NCBI GenBank assembly: GCA_018823835.1
Contig: JAHJHT010000011.1
Location: 62,001-126,000, forward strand
Direction of reading: 5' to 3'
DNA: 64,000 nucleotides
Source of the DNA: Alphaproteobacteria bacterium
GTDB lineage: Bacteria > Pseudomonadota > Alphaproteobacteria > Rhizobiales > Rhizobiaceae
Each line of letters starts with the position of its first letter. The first letter of the stretch is position 1. The translations under genes and the position numbers were made by a program. The notes beneath the pieces are model-generated. The model saw only the letters and a list, made by a program, of their open reading frames with translations. It ran no database searches and was not told the origin of the DNA. Below are positions 45,011-55,423 of the stretch, in pieces.

Positions 45011-45568
45011 TCAGCTTTTCTGCGTAAGCTTGCGCAGTTTTTCCTGCAATGGGCCGTTCGGCTCGGATTTGCCGGAATCGCCGGCGGGCTCGCCGACAGC
45101 AGCACCGGGCTTGCGCGGATAGGGGTCAAGCGCGAGGCCGAAAAACTCCTCGGCAAGCGCACCGGGATCGATCGTGTCGCCGGAAAAGAGCTCCGGGCCG
45201 TCGGGACCGTCGGCGTCGAGCAGGATCTCGCCGCCGCCCTCGAAACCCTGCCTGCCGAGCTTCGAATCCTCGGGCAGGTAGAGCCCCTCCACGTCGGCAG
45301 AGACTTTGGCGTTCATCGGCTCCAGCGTGACGACGCACTGCTGCACGACGTCTGCGCTGACCTTGCCCGTGACCTTGACGCCATTGCGCCGCCAGGGCGT
45401 CACCAGAAGTTCGGCCCGGTAGCGTCCGACCTCGAGCAGGTCATGCTCCAACGCCAGCGCCTCGCGCTGCGCCGCGTCGGCCTCGATCACCACCGGCATG
45501 CCCTTTTGCGGGAGCCGCGCGACATTGACCTTGAAGGCTACGGGACTGGTCGCCTCTTCCAGCTCCAT
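45011..45568 (-). CDS. DUF177 (YceD-like) protein
   Basis: A 185-residue protein of the DUF177 family, which in many bacteria precedes rpmF/plsX and is linked to 23S rRNA/50S accumulation. Core: FKVNVARLPQKGMPVVIEAD and VSADVVQQCVVTLEPMNAKV. The usual paired Cys motif is reduced to one Cys. ATG 45568 shares one base with the stop of the chaperone gene (TGATG). Confidence 0.88.
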   Translation of the reverse strand: MELEEATSPVAFKVNVARLPQKGMPVVIEADAAQREALALEHDLLEVGRYRAELLVTPWRRNGVKVTGKVSADVVQQCVVTLEPMNAKVSADVEGLYLPEDSKLGRQGFEGGGEILLDADGPDGPELFSGDTIDPGALAEEFFGLALDPYPRKPGAAVGEPAGDSGKSEPNGPLQEKLRKLTQKS

Positions 45569-46116
45569 CACGCGGCTCCCTGCTTGAGGATGGGGGCTGG
45601 AAAGCTGAGCTTTCCGGCACAGATCTCCCCGGTCGGCTCCGCCTGCAGGCAATTCTGCACCTCGAAGACATAGGCGGCGAGCTCGCCGGCCTCGGGCCAT
45701 TCGGCGGCATCGGGGCGCACGTTGCGCGACAGCGCGGCCGCCATGGCCGCCCGGTCGGCGCGCGCCAGGGCGTCGTCATAGGCGGTGGTGCGGCCGTAGA
45801 ACATGCGGGCGAGCTTCTTCATCCGCTTGGGGATGCCGGAATCGCCGATGCCCAGCTCGCGCAGCGAGTGGTCGACGTCGGTAAAGAACGTGTCGATCAG
45901 CATCTGCGCCACCTCGCGGGCAGCCCCCTCCTCGCCGCGCATGCGGTGCTGGAACAGGAACATGTGCAGCGACAGCATCTCGAATCGGCCGAGCGGCGTG
46001 TCGGGCACGTTCCATGCCGAATAAAGCGGCTCTTGCCGCGCGGCTGCCACGATTGACGCGTAGAGCGCGTCCGTTATGTCGCGGTTTGCGTCGCGGCCGA
46101 ATAGGCGCTGGAACAT
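45568..46116 (-). CDS. Ubiquinol-cytochrome c chaperone (CBP3-like)
   Basis: A 182-residue protein of the ubiquinol-cytochrome c chaperone family, needed for assembly of the bc1 complex. Landmarks are PLGRFEMLSLHMFLFQHRM and DVDHSLRELGIGDSGIPKRM. ATG 46116 follows GGGAGACC by 8 bases. It is coupled to DUF177 and divergent from bamE. Confidence 0.92.
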   Translation of the reverse strand: MFQRLFGRDANRDITDALYASIVAAARQEPLYSAWNVPDTPLGRFEMLSLHMFLFQHRMRGEEGAAREVAQMLIDTFFTDVDHSLRELGIGDSGIPKRMKKLARMFYGRTTAYDDALARADRAAMAAALSRNVRPDAAEWPEAGELAAYVFEVQNCLQAEPTGEICAGKLSFPAPILKQGAA

Positions 46117-46229
46117 GTAGCGTGGTCTCCCGGCGATCAGTTTCGCCCTGCGGCCTTGTTGCATCGGTGTGCAAGCTGGTTTACCCGTTCTGCCGCCCGG
46201 CGCAAGTTTTTGAGCCGCCTGCAGAATTG

Positions 46230-46766
46230 ATGGAGTTGTTGTTGGCCGCGTTGAAATTCAAGACCCCGTCTTTGCAGCAGTCGACCGGCGCCGTGTCGCT
46301 GCTGGTTGCCGCCATTGCGCTGTCGGGCTGCAACACCTCGAAGACTTTTTCCGGCCTCACGCCGGGCGAGACCCTGACCCAGGGCTATGTGGTCGATCAG
46401 GAATCCATCGACCTCGTGCCGATCGGCTCCAGCCGCGAGCAGGTTCTGCTGGCGCTCGGCACCCCGTCGACCACCGCGACCTTCGACAACGAGGTCTTCT
46501 ATTACGTGTCGCAGACGCGCCGGCGGCCGGTCGCCTTCATGAACGCCAAGGTCATCGACCAGCGCATCCTGGCCGTCTACTTCAACAGCGAAGGCCGCGT
46601 CGAGAACATCGCCAATTACGGCCTGAAGGACGGCAAGGTGTTCGACTTCATCTCGCGCACCACGCCGACCGGCGGCAAGGACCAGAACTTCCTCGGCCAG
46701 ATGATCTCGGGCATCGGCAATATCGGCCAGAACACCGCCAAGAACGTGTTCGGCGGCGGCAACTAG
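46230..46766 (+). CDS. bamE: Outer-membrane assembly lipoprotein BamE
   Basis: Lipoprotein of the BAM complex. It has 178 residues, with a signal and lipobox VAAIALSGCNTSK (lipidated Cys after LSG), then the SmpA/OmlA domain (GSSREQVLLALGTPSTT, VFYYVSQTRRRPV). The start is uncertain among ATG 46230 and in-frame TTG codons at 46242 and 46251; GGAG at 46232-46235 could serve the TTG at 46242. Followed by a strong terminator. Confidence 0.93.
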   Translation: MELLLAALKFKTPSLQQSTGAVSLLVAAIALSGCNTSKTFSGLTPGETLTQGYVVDQESIDLVPIGSSREQVLLALGTPSTTATFDNEVFYYVSQTRRRPVAFMNAKVIDQRILAVYFNSEGRVENIANYGLKDGKVFDFISRTTPTGGKDQNFLGQMISGIGNIGQNTAKNVFGGGN

Positions 46767-46810
46767 CCGCCCCGGCGGTTCGCCGCCCCCAATCAGGGAT
46801 CCGAAACGGT

Positions 46811-46840
46811 AAAACCCCGCGCCACGGCGCGGGGTTTTTT
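46811..46840 (+). terminator. Rho-independent terminator of bamE
   Basis: CCCCGCGC-CACG-GCGCGGGG (46815-46834) followed by six Ts and preceded by four As. A classic intrinsic terminator that could also work on the other strand. Confidence 0.9.
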
Positions 46841-46878
46841 CGTTGGCCGCCTGCACGACGATGACGGGCGACGGGCAG

Positions 46879-46915
46879 GAAAAGAAAAACCCGCGGGATC
46901 GCTCCCGCGGGTTCT
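46879..46915 (-). terminator. Rho-independent terminator of hppA
   Basis: CCCGCGGGA/TCCCGCGGG stem (46890-46911) with a TCGC loop. On the minus strand it is followed by TTTTTCTTTTCC, placing it 27 bases after the hppA stop. Confidence 0.9.
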
Positions 46916-46937
46916 TTGCGTCGTATGAAACCCCGGC

Positions 46938-49079
46938 TCAGCCGTGCGCGAGCACGGCCAGCAGCAGGAGCGCCACGATGTTGGTGATCTTGATGGCCGG
47001 GTTGACGGCCGGGCCGGCAGTATCCTTGTAGGGATCGCCGACCGTGTCGCCGGTCACCGAAGCCTTGTGCGCCTCGGAGCCCTTCAGGTGCTTGATGCCG
47101 TCCTTGTCGGTGAAGCCGTCCTCGAACGACTTCTTAGCGTTGTCCCAGGCACCGCCGCCGGAGGTCATCGAGATGGCCACAAACAGGCCGTTGACGATGA
47201 CGCCGAGCAGCGAGGCGCCGAGTGCCGCGAAGGCCGAAGCCCTGGAGCCGGAGATCAGCAGCACGCCGAAGTAGACGAACAGCGGCGCCAGCACCGGCAG
47301 CAGCGACGGGATGATCATTTCCTTGATCGCCGCCTTGGTCAGGATGTCGACGGCCCGTGCATAGTTGGGCTTGGACGTGCCTGCCATGATGCCCGGATCC
47401 TCGCGGAACTGCTTGCGCACTTCCTCGACGATCGAGCCCGCGGCGCGACCGACGGCCGTCATTGCGATGCCGCCGAACAGATAGGGAATGAGGCCGCCGA
47501 AGATCAGGCCGGCGACGACATACGGGTTCGACAGGTCGAACGAGACCTCGCCCATGCCCTGGAAGTAGGGATATTTGTCCCCGTTCGCGGCAAAGAACTT
47601 CAGGTCGTTCGAGTAGGCCGCAAACAGCACCAGGGCGCCGAGGCCGGCCGAACCGATGGCGTAGCCCTTGGTGACGGCCTTGGTGGTGTTGCCGACCGCG
47701 TCGAGGGCGTCGGTGGACTGGCGCACTTCCTTCGGCAGGCCGGCCATTTCGGCAATGCCACCAGCATTGTCGGTGACCGGACCGAAGGCGTCGAGCGCCA
47801 CGATCATGCCGGCAAGGCCGAGCATGGTCGTCACGGCAATGGCCGTGCCGAACAGGCCAGCGAGCTGGTAGGTCGAGATGATGCCGCCGCAGATGACGAT
47901 GGCGGGCATGGCCGTCGACTCGAGCGAGACGGCAAGGCCCTGGATGACGTTGGTGCCGTGGCCGGTCACCGACGCCTGGGCGATCGAGTTGACCGGACGC
48001 TTGTTGGTGCCGGTGTAGTACTCGGTGATGACGACGATCAGGCCGGTCACGAGCAGGCCGATGAGGCCGCAGATGAAGAGGTTCGTTCCGGTGACGGCGA
48101 TGCCGCCGCCGGTGCCGATCTCGCCCCAGCCGATGGTCAGCGAGGTTGCGCCGCCGAGGCCGACGACCGACAGCAGGCCGGTGACGATGAGGCCCTTGTA
48201 GAGGGCGCCCATGATCGAGCCGTTGGAGCCGAGCTTGACGAAGAAGGTGCCGATGATCGAGGTGAGGATGCAGGCGCCGCAGATAGCCAGCGGGTAGAGC
48301 ATGACGGAGTCGAGAACGGCGGTGCCGCCAAAGAAGATGGCCGCGAGAACCATGGTGGCGACGACCGTCACCGCGTAGGTCTCGAACAGATCGGCTGCCA
48401 TGCCGGCGCAGTCGCCGACATTGTCGCCGACATTGTCGGCGATCGTCGCAGGGTTGCGTGGGTCATCTTCCGGGATACCGGCCTCGACCTTGCCGACCAG
48501 ATCGCCACCGACGTCTGCGCCCTTGGTGAAGATGCCGCCGCCCAGACGCGCGAAGATCGAGATCAGCGAAGCGCCGAAGCCCAGCGAAACGAGTGCGTCG
48601 ATGACGGTGCGGTCATCGGGTGCCAGACCCATCGGACCGATCAGGATCATGTAGTAGACGGCGACGCCAAGCAGGGCGAGACCAGCAACCAGCATGCCCG
48701 TGATGGCGCCCGACTTGAAAGCGATGTCGAGGCCGGCAGCAAGGCTGTTGGAAGCCGCCTGCGCGGTACGCACATTGGCGCGGACCGAGACATGCATGCC
48801 GATGAAGCCGGCAACGCCTGACAGCACTGCGCCGATCAGGAAGCCGATAGCCGCAGAAATCGACAGGAGCCACCAGGCCAGAAGCAGAACGACCACGCCG
48901 ACAATCGCGATCGTGGTGTATTGCCGCGACAGATAGGCCTGCGCCCCTTCGCGGATGGCGGCTGAAATTTCCTGCATGCGCGCATTGCCCTGGTCGGCAG
49001 CAAGTACCGACGACGTCGCCCAAAGGGCGTAGACAATTGAAAGCAAGCCGCAGGCGATGACGACGTAGAGCATGGTCAT
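46938..49079 (-). CDS. hppA: Proton-pumping membrane pyrophosphatase HppA (K+-independent type)
   Basis: Integral-membrane H+-pyrophosphatase of 713 residues and about 16 helices that uses PPi hydrolysis to pump protons. Substrate-binding motifs include [20 protein letters not shown] and [17 protein letters not shown]. The [18 protein letters not shown] segment has Lys where K+-dependent enzymes have Ala, which marks the K+-independent subtype. Its own promoter and terminator indicate a single-gene unit. Confidence 0.97.
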   Translation of the reverse strand: MTMLYVVIACGLLSIVYALWATSSVLAADQGNARMQEISAAIREGAQAYLSRQYTTIAIVGVVVLLLAWWLLSISAAIGFLIGAVLSGVAGFIGMHVSVRANVRTAQAASNSLAAGLDIAFKSGAITGMLVAGLALLGVAVYYMILIGPMGLAPDDRTVIDALVSLGFGASLISIFARLGGGIFTKGADVGGDLVGKVEAGIPEDDPRNPATIADNVGDNVGDCAGMAADLFETYAVTVVATMVLAAIFFGGTAVLDSVMLYPLAICGACILTSIIGTFFVKLGSNGSIMGALYKGLIVTGLLSVVGLGGATSLTIGWGEIGTGGGIAVTGTNLFICGLIGLLVTGLIVVITEYYTGTNKRPVNSIAQASVTGHGTNVIQGLAVSLESTAMPAIVICGGIISTYQLAGLFGTAIAVTTMLGLAGMIVALDAFGPVTDNAGGIAEMAGLPKEVRQSTDALDAVGNTTKAVTKGYAIGSAGLGALVLFAAYSNDLKFFAANGDKYPYFQGMGEVSFDLSNPYVVAGLIFGGLIPYLFGGIAMTAVGRAAGSIVEEVRKQFREDPGIMAGTSKPNYARAVDILTKAAIKEMIIPSLLPVLAPLFVYFGVLLISGSRASAFAALGASLLGVIVNGLFVAISMTSGGGAWDNAKKSFEDGFTDKDGIKHLKGSEAHKASVTGDTVGDPYKDTAGPAVNPAIKITNIVALLLLAVLAHG

Positions 49080-49178
49080 GCCAGTATTTTCCCTGAATTT
49101 TGGCCCGAAAGAACCCCTCCCCGGACCGTTGGATGGAGACCGGTGACCTCGCGGCCGGATTCCGATCTGTCGGAGCGG

Positions 49179-49207
49179 CTTATGCGAAACAGTCTCGCGA
49201 ACGTCAA
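49179..49207 (-). promoter_or_regulatory. Promoter of hppA
   Basis: Minus-strand CTTGACG (TTGACG at 49202-49207), 17-base spacer, CATAAG (49179-49184). It agrees with the alphaproteobacterial sigma-70 pattern and leaves a leader of about 90 bases before the ATG. Confidence 0.55.
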
Positions 49208-49307
49208 GATATTGTTAGGGTTCTGCCCGGTTTTCGGCCAAATCGATTGAATGATCCCGGCCCGGATCGGCGCTTCGTCGGGCGGGCGCAGCACCCGAGG
49301 ATTGCCC

Positions 49308-50525
49308 TCAGGCCCGGGCGGTGCCGTGCGCGCGCCACAATGCCAGAAGGCCCAGCGCGGCAAGGCAGATGCCGGTCACCGGGAAGATCACCCAGTTCAG
49401 CATGTCCCAGCCCGCGCTGTTGTAGACCATGCCCGAGGCCAGCGACCCGACCGCGACGGAGCCGAACAGGATGAAATCGTGCAGGCCCTGCACCTTGCCC
49501 TTCTCGGACTCGCGGTAGGTGCCGGCGACCATCGAGGTGGCACCGATGAAGCCGAAATTCCAGCCGAGCCCGAGCAGGATCAGGGCCGTCCAAAACTGCC
49601 AGAGTTCGATGCCCGACAGCGCGACGAAGGCACAGCCGATCAGGAGCAGCAGGCCGGCGGCGACGATTGTCTCCTTGCCGAAGCGGCTGATCAGCGCGCC
49701 GGTAAAGAAGCTCGGCGCAAACATCGCCATGACGTGCCAGGAAATGCCGAGGGTCGCCTCGTCGGGCGAGAAGCCGCAGCCGACCATGGCAAGCGGCGCG
49801 CCGGTCATGACGAAACTCATCAGCGCGTAGGAGCCGACCGCGCACAACAGCCCGACGGCGAATTGCGGCTGCGAGACGATTTCCATCAGCGGCCGTGCCG
49901 GTGCCTCGCTGTGATCGACGGGGCCTGCCGCCTTTTCGGGCACCCGCAGCAACGACAGGAACACGGCGCCGATTGCGGCCAGCACCAGGATGGCGGCGAA
50001 GGAACCGGCAAACATCACCGGGGCCAGCAATTCGCGCGTGAAGATGACCGTCTGCGGCCCGATGATGGCGGTGAACACGCCACCGGCCAGCACGAAGGAG
50101 ATTGCCTTGGCCTTGAAGGCAGACGGCGCATTGTCGGCGGCGGCGAAGCGAAACTGCTGCACGAAGGCGCCGCCGAGACCGATAACCAGCAGGCCCGCGG
50201 CAAACAGCCAGAAGCTTGCCTGGAACAGGGCAATCGTCGCCAGCAGCCCACCGAGCGCGGTGACGAGAGCGCCGGACAGGAAGCCGTGGCGCTGGCCGAG
50301 CCTGCGGATGAGCGCGGCAGCCGGGATCGCGCCCAGGGCAACGCCGACGTTGAAGCCGGTGACGGGCGCGGTCGCCAGCGACTTGTCCGTGCCGAGAAGA
50401 TAGACCCCGGCAAGCGCGCCGAGCGAGATGGAGATGGGTGCTGCCGAGCCGATGATGGCCTGGGCCGACGCAAGGATCAGCGCGGTCCGCCTGGCGTCCC
50501 TCTCGGCCGGCGTGCGGAGGGTCAC
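49308..50525 (-). CDS. MFS transporter
   Basis: Twelve-helix major facilitator protein of 405 residues, with [20 protein letters not shown] (loop 2-3 signature-like) and [18 protein letters not shown] in the second half. The two six-helix halves are separated by a hydrophilic loop ([15 protein letters not shown]). Substrate unknown. Its start overlaps the nusB stop by 4 bases, so it is co-transcribed with the riboflavin/nusB genes. Confidence 0.9.
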   Translation of the reverse strand: MTLRTPAERDARRTALILASAQAIIGSAAPISISLGALAGVYLLGTDKSLATAPVTGFNVGVALGAIPAAALIRRLGQRHGFLSGALVTALGGLLATIALFQASFWLFAAGLLVIGLGGAFVQQFRFAAADNAPSAFKAKAISFVLAGGVFTAIIGPQTVIFTRELLAPVMFAGSFAAILVLAAIGAVFLSLLRVPEKAAGPVDHSEAPARPLMEIVSQPQFAVGLLCAVGSYALMSFVMTGAPLAMVGCGFSPDEATLGISWHVMAMFAPSFFTGALISRFGKETIVAAGLLLLIGCAFVALSGIELWQFWTALILLGLGWNFGFIGATSMVAGTYRESEKGKVQGLHDFILFGSVAVGSLASGMVYNSAGWDMLNWVIFPVTGICLAALGLLALWRAHGTARA

Positions 50526-51016
50526 TGAACGTCCTTGCCGCGCCCTTCGCCCCGTACGCGCCTCGCCACGCGGTCAAGCACGGCGTTGACGATCTTGGGC
50601 TCGTCCTCGGTATAGAAGGCCTTGGCGATGTCGACATATTCGGAAACGATCACGGCCACCGGCACATCGGCGCGCTTCGTGAGCTCGTAGACCCCGGCGC
50701 GCAGGATGGCGCGCAACGTCGAATCGAGGCGCGACAGGGGCCAGTCCTCGGCAAGCGACTCGCGAATGACAGGGTCGAGCGTCTTCTGGTTCTCGACCAC
50801 ACCCGACAGGATGGCGCGGAACCATTGCGCGTCGGCCTCGCGGTACTGCGCGCCGTCGACTTCCTTGCCGAGCCTGAAGGCCTCGTATTCGGCGGCGATT
50901 TCGAGCACGCCGGTGCCGACCACGTCCATCTGGTAGAGCGCCTGCACGGCCGCCAGCCTGGCTGCGCCGCGCTTGTTGGCCTGGCGGGGGACGGGTTCGC
51001 CTTCTGGCTGTTTCAC
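50522..51016 (-). CDS. nusB: Transcription antitermination factor NusB
   Basis: All-helical RNA-binding protein of 164 residues for rRNA antitermination: [39 protein letters not shown], and [20 protein letters not shown] are the family blocks. It follows ribH by 4 bases. Confidence 0.96.
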   Translation of the reverse strand: MKQPEGEPVPRQANKRGAARLAAVQALYQMDVVGTGVLEIAAEYEAFRLGKEVDGAQYREADAQWFRAILSGVVENQKTLDPVIRESLAEDWPLSRLDSTLRAILRAGVYELTKRADVPVAVIVSEYVDIAKAFYTEDEPKIVNAVLDRVARRVRGEGRGKDVQ

Positions 51017-51020
51017 GGTC

Positions 51021-51509
51021 TCAGGCCCCGAGCTTTTCGCGCATCGCGATCATGGTGAGCGCGGCGCGCGCGGCAAAGCCGCCCTTGTCGCCGTCGCTGC
51101 GCCGGGCGCGAACCCAGGCCTGCTCGTCGTTCTCGGTGGTCAGGATGCCGTTGCCGATGGCCAGCGCTTCATTGACAGCCAGGTCCATCAGCGCGCGCGA
51201 GGATTCATTGGCGACGATCTCGAAATGATAGGTGTCGCCGCGCACGACCGTGCCGAGGGCGACATAGCCGTCATAGGTCTTGCCGCCATTGGCCGCACCA
51301 TCGAGCGCAAAGGAGATCACCGCCGGGATTTCCAGCGCACCGGGCACCGTCACCACGTCGTAGGTTGCCTTCGCCTCGTCGAGCGCCGCCTTGGCGCCTT
51401 CCAGCAACGCATCGGCGAGGTCATCGTAAAACCGCGCCTCGATGATCAGGATGTGCGCCTTCGCCTTGGGCAGGCTGAATGCATTCTTGTGGTCTGACGT
51501 GACGGCCAT
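51021..51509 (-). CDS. ribH: 6,7-dimethyl-8-ribityllumazine synthase RibH
   Basis: Penultimate enzyme of riboflavin synthesis, 162 residues, with [33 protein letters not shown] (catalytic His) and [12 protein letters not shown]. It is followed by nusB. A gap of 116 bases separates it from ribE. Confidence 0.97.
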   Translation of the reverse strand: MAVTSDHKNAFSLPKAKAHILIIEARFYDDLADALLEGAKAALDEAKATYDVVTVPGALEIPAVISFALDGAANGGKTYDGYVALGTVVRGDTYHFEIVANESSRALMDLAVNEALAIGNGILTTENDEQAWVRARRSDGDKGGFAARAALTMIAMREKLGA

Positions 51510-51625
51510 AAAAGTCTCCGGAGAAGCCGGTCACTTAGGCCGAACCGGGTCGTATCGCAAGCGCTTCATCGTCTCCGCGGCGGATACAGTGTGTGCCAGG
51601 CTGGCTGCGGCCGGCCGCAACGCCG

Positions 51626-52243
51626 CTACAGGCCCTGCTCGGCCGCCTCCGCAAGCCGCGCCGCGTAGCGCGCCATGGTGTCGATCTCGAGGTTGACGGC
51701 GTCGCCCGCCTGCCGCTCGCCCCAGGTCGTCACGGTCAGCGAATGGTGGATCAGCAGCACGTCGAAGCGGGTCCTGTCGACCTTGTTGACGGTGAGCGAA
51801 GTGCCGTCGAGCGCGACCGAGCCCTTGGGCGCGATGAACTTCGCCAGATGGGCCGGCGCCTCCAGCGTGAAGCGCACGGCGTCGCCCTCGTCCTCGCGCG
51901 CCACGATTTCGGCCATGCCATCGACATGGCCCGACACGATGTGGCCGCCAAGTTCGTCGCCGATCTTCAGCGCGCGCTCGAGGTTGATCCGGGTGCCCTG
52001 CCCCCAGCGCGACGCCGTCGTCAGGCGCAGCGCCTCTTCCCAGGCCTCGACCTCGAACCAGCGCGCATTGGAACCCTTCTCGGGCAGGCCGGTCACCGTC
52101 AGGCAGACGCCGGCGCAGGCGATCGAGGCGCCGATGTCCACGGTCTGCGGATCATAGGCGGTCTCGATGCGCAGCCGCACGCCCTCGGGCAGCGGCGTGG
52201 CCGCGGCAACCTTTCCGATATCGGTGACAATGCCGGTGAACAT
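51626..52243 (-). CDS. ribE: Riboflavin synthase alpha chain RibE
   Basis: Converts two 6,7-dimethyl-8-ribityllumazine to riboflavin. It has 205 residues with two lumazine-binding repeats, each recognisable (MFTGIVTDIG, GASIACAGVCLTV; and GHIVSGHVDGMAEIV, GTSLTVNKVD). ATG 52243 shares one base with the ribD stop. Confidence 0.96.
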   Translation of the reverse strand: MFTGIVTDIGKVAAATPLPEGVRLRIETAYDPQTVDIGASIACAGVCLTVTGLPEKGSNARWFEVEAWEEALRLTTASRWGQGTRINLERALKIGDELGGHIVSGHVDGMAEIVAREDEGDAVRFTLEAPAHLAKFIAPKGSVALDGTSLTVNKVDRTRFDVLLIHHSLTVTTWGERQAGDAVNLEIDTMARYAARLAEAAEQGL

Positions 52244-53370
52244 CAGATCGCCCTCGTCCATTCCTGGTAGCGGTCGTCGCCGAAACTCGCCTCGCGCACC
52301 AGCTCGAAACCGGGCGGCATGCGCGACGCATCGATCGGCGCTGCAAGGCCGCCCTCGCCGATCACCACGGCGCCGGAAAACAGCGCGATGCGGTCGACCA
52401 GCCCTTCCTCGAGAAAATGGCGGGCGGTCGCCGCGCCGCCTTCGACCAGAACGCTCGACATGCCCTGCGCGGCGAGATCCTCGAGCAGTTCCGGCAGCGC
52501 GACACGGTCGTCATAGGTCTCGGTCGCGAGCATCCTGGCGCCCGTGCGCTCCAGCTCGGCCTTGCGGGCGGCATCGGCCTCCGCGCAGGCAGCGATCAGC
52601 AGGGGCACCGCTCTTGCCGAACGCGCGAGCTTGGAATCGGCGGGCAGCCTGGCCTGGCGGTCAAGCACGATGCGCGCCGGCGACCGGGCCGAAAGCCCCG
52701 GCAGCCTGACCGTCAGCTCCGGGTCGTCCTCGAGCGCGGTGCCGATACCGATGATCACCGCATCGACGGCGGCCCGCATCAGGTGCACCTGCCGGCGCGC
52801 CACGGCGCCGGTGATGGCGATCTGCCCCTCGCCCGGCTTGCCGATCATGCCGTCGACGGAAAGCGCAAGCTTCAGAATCACTTCCGGGCGCTTTCTGAGA
52901 GATCGAATCAGGTAGCCGGCCATGGCGTCGGCGGCCTCTGCGGCAAGCACGCCCTCGACGACCTCGATGCCGGCGTCGCGCAGGATGGCGTAGCCCTTGC
53001 CCGAAACCCGGCTGTCCGGGTCGCTCGCCGCCCCCACGACACGCGCCACGCCCGCGCTGACCAGCGCACTGGCGCAGGGCGGCGTGCGGCCGTGGTGGGC
53101 GCAGGGCTCGAGCGTCACATAGGCGGTCGCGCCGCGCGCCCTCGCGCCCGCCTGCGCCAGCGCCTCGGTCTCGGCATGCGGCCTGCCGCCGATGTCGGTA
53201 ACGCCGCGCCCGACGATCACCGGACCGTCGCCGTCGTCGCGCACGATCAGCGTGCCGACCGAGGGGTTGGTGGAAGTCAGGCCGGCGTGCTTGCGCGCCA
53301 GCCGTATCGCCGCGGCCATGTAGCGGCGGTCATTGGCCTGTTCGGCGTCGTGAGCCGTGGTCGCGGCCAT
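52243..53370 (-). CDS. ribD: Bifunctional riboflavin deaminase/reductase RibD
   Basis: Deaminase-reductase of 375 residues. The N-terminal zinc deaminase domain has PHAETEALAQAG and YVTLEPCAHHGRTPPCASAL. The C-terminal reductase domain has RPEVILKLALSVDGMIGKPG and SVLVEGGAATARHFLEEGLV. It sits 3 bases after nrdR, so the nrdR-ribD-ribE set is one operon. No FMN riboswitch precedes it. Confidence 0.96.
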   Translation of the reverse strand: MAATTAHDAEQANDRRYMAAAIRLARKHAGLTSTNPSVGTLIVRDDGDGPVIVGRGVTDIGGRPHAETEALAQAGARARGATAYVTLEPCAHHGRTPPCASALVSAGVARVVGAASDPDSRVSGKGYAILRDAGIEVVEGVLAAEAADAMAGYLIRSLRKRPEVILKLALSVDGMIGKPGEGQIAITGAVARRQVHLMRAAVDAVIIGIGTALEDDPELTVRLPGLSARSPARIVLDRQARLPADSKLARSARAVPLLIAACAEADAARKAELERTGARMLATETYDDRVALPELLEDLAAQGMSSVLVEGGAATARHFLEEGLVDRIALFSGAVVIGEGGLAAPIDASRMPPGFELVREASFGDDRYQEWTRAI

Positions 53371-53373
53371 GGA

Positions 53374-53838
53374 TCAGGCTGCGTCCTCGTCGCCCTTCAG
53401 CTCGCCCAGAACCTCGTGAAAATCCTTGGCCTCGCGGAAATTGCGGTAGACCGAGGCGAAGCGCACATAGGCGACGTCATCGAGCGACTTCAGCGCCTCC
53501 ATGACCAGGCGACCGATCTCGTCGGAAGGCACTTCCGCCTCGCCCGAGCTCTCCAGCTGGCGCACGATGCCGGTGACGGCGCGGTCGATGCGGTCGGGAT
53601 CGACATTGCGCTTGCGCACGGCGATCTCCACCGAACGCAGCAGCTTGTCGCGGTCGAACGGCACCTTGCGGCCCGACTTCTTCAGCACCACGAGATCGCG
53701 CAGCTGCACCCGCTCGAATGTCGTGAAGCGCCCGGCGCAGACCGGGCAGACGCGCCGGCGCCTGATCGCCCCGCCATCCTCGGCGGGACGGGAGTCTTTC
53801 ACCTGTGTGTCTTCCGACTGGCAGTAGGGACAGCGCAT
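53374..53838 (-). CDS. nrdR: Ribonucleotide reductase regulator NrdR
   Basis: Zinc-ribbon/ATP-cone repressor of 154 residues: [18 protein letters not shown] and [18 protein letters not shown] are the zinc ribbon, then the ATP-cone ([20 protein letters not shown]). It controls nrd genes outside the window. First gene of the rib operon. Confidence 0.97.
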   Translation of the reverse strand: MRCPYCQSEDTQVKDSRPAEDGGAIRRRRVCPVCAGRFTTFERVQLRDLVVLKKSGRKVPFDRDKLLRSVEIAVRKRNVDPDRIDRAVTGIVRQLESSGEAEVPSDEIGRLVMEALKSLDDVAYVRFASVYRNFREAKDFHEVLGELKGDEDAA

Positions 53839-53938
53839 GGAAACCCTATATCTTGCGATTCTCTCGTCGCGAAAGCCTTAGAGCTTTTCGGCGCCGCGTG
53901 AAAGCGCCGGACGCGTCAGCGCAAGACCGGTTCCACGC

Positions 53939-55246
53939 TCACCCCAGATACGGATACATCGGGAAGCGCTCCGTCAGCGCCAGCACCTTCTTCTTCACCG
54001 CCTCTTCCACGGCGGCATTGCCCTCGTCGGAATTGGCGACCTTCAGCCCGTCCAGCACTTCCGAGATCAGCTGGCCGATCTCGCGGAACTCCGCCTCGCC
54101 GAAGCCGCGCGTCGTGCCGGCCGGCGTGCCCAGCCTGACGCCCGAGGTGACGAAGGGCTTTTCGGGGTCGAAGGGAATGCCGTTCTTGTTGCAGGTGATG
54201 TTGGCGCGGCCGAGCGCTGCCTCGGCGCGCTTGCCGGTGGCGTTCTTCGGCCTGAGGTCGACCAGCATCAGGTGATTGTCGGTGCCGCCCGAAACGATGT
54301 CGAGGCCGGTGGCCTTGAGGCTGTCGGCCAGCGTGCGCGCATTGTCGACGACGGCCTTGGCGTAATCCTTGAATTCCGGCTTCAGCGCCTCGCCGAACGC
54401 CACCGCCTTGGCGGCAATGACATGCATCAGCGGACCGCCCTGCAGGCCGGGAAAAACGGCCGAGTTCATCTTCTTGGCGATCGCCTCGTCATTGCACAGG
54501 ATCATGCCGCCGCGCGGGCCGCGCAGCGACTTGTGGGTCGTGGTGGTCACCACGTGGGCGTGCGGCAGCGGCGACGGGTGCTGCCCGCCGGCCACCAGGC
54601 CGGCGATATGGGCCATGTCGACCATCAGCCAGGCGCCGACCGCATCGGCGATCTCGCGGAAGCGCTTCCAGTCCCAGACGCGCGAATACGCGGTGCCGCC
54701 GGCCAGGATCAGCTTCGGCTTGGTCTCGTGCGCCTGCTTCTCGATGGCGTCCATGTCGAGCAGGTGGTCGTCCTGGCGCACGCCGTAGGAGACGACGTTG
54801 AACCACTTGCCGCTCATGTTGACCGGCGAGCCGTGCGTCAGGTGGCCGCCCGAATTGAGGTCGAGGCCCATGAAGGTATCGCCCGGCTGCAGCAGCGCCA
54901 GGAACACCGCCTGGTTCATCTGGCTGCCGGAATTGGGCTGCACATTGGCGAAATTGCACGAAAACAGCTTCTTGGCGCGCTCGATCGCAAGTTCCTCGGC
55001 GATGTCGACGAATTCGCAGCCGCCATAGTAGCGCTTGCCCGGATAGCCCTCGGCATATTTGTTGGTCATGATCGAGCCCTGTGCCTCGAGCACGGCGCGC
55101 GAAACGATGTTTTCTGAGGCAATCAGCTCGATCTCGTGGCGCTGGCGGCCGAGTTCGGAGCGGATGGCGCCGAAAATCTCCGGGTCGGCGTCGGCAAGCG
55201 TCGTGCCGAAAAAGGATTCGTGCTGCTTCGAGGCGGCTGATGCCAT
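53939..55246 (-). CDS. glyA: Serine hydroxymethyltransferase GlyA
   Basis: PLP enzyme of 435 residues converting serine to glycine and charging tetrahydrofolate with a one-carbon unit. The PLP lysine lies in [19 protein letters not shown], and substrate-binding regions are [20 protein letters not shown] and [18 protein letters not shown]. It could connect formate-derived one-carbon units with serine metabolism, but it is a housekeeping gene in all relatives. Confidence 0.97.
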   Translation of the reverse strand: MASAASKQHESFFGTTLADADPEIFGAIRSELGRQRHEIELIASENIVSRAVLEAQGSIMTNKYAEGYPGKRYYGGCEFVDIAEELAIERAKKLFSCNFANVQPNSGSQMNQAVFLALLQPGDTFMGLDLNSGGHLTHGSPVNMSGKWFNVVSYGVRQDDHLLDMDAIEKQAHETKPKLILAGGTAYSRVWDWKRFREIADAVGAWLMVDMAHIAGLVAGGQHPSPLPHAHVVTTTTHKSLRGPRGGMILCNDEAIAKKMNSAVFPGLQGGPLMHVIAAKAVAFGEALKPEFKDYAKAVVDNARTLADSLKATGLDIVSGGTDNHLMLVDLRPKNATGKRAEAALGRANITCNKNGIPFDPEKPFVTSGVRLGTPAGTTRGFGEAEFREIGQLISEVLDGLKVANSDEGNAAVEEAVKKKVLALTERFPMYPYLG

Positions 55247-55373
55247 GACGGGTCAATCCTTGCATGAAAAGTCGGGCGGCGGTGTCGGGCGCCATTAACA
55301 CAGTTGTTTTGCCCTCGCCATGTTCGCGGCGCGAAATCTGCGCGTCGGAATGCGCCATGCCCCCGCCATGCAA

Positions 55374-55401
55374 AGAAAAAGCCGCCCGGAGGCGGCCTTT
55401 T
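55374..55401 (-). terminator. Rho-independent terminator of ldtP
   Basis: GCCGCC/GGCGGC stem (55381-55396) with a 4-base loop; the minus-strand product ends in TTTTTCTTTG. It lies about 22 bases after the L,D-transpeptidase stop. Confidence 0.85.
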
Positions 55402-55423
55402 CGAAAGCGTTGGGCTGCGGCGT

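Noticed and set aside
44899..45162. 87-codon minus-strand frame between plsX and DUF177
   Set aside because: Overlaps the 3' part of the DUF177 gene in another frame and carries no recognisable motif.
53371..53373. FMN riboswitch before the riboflavin genes
   Set aside because: Only 3 bases separate nrdR from ribD and no RFN-type structure was seen upstream of nrdR or ribH.
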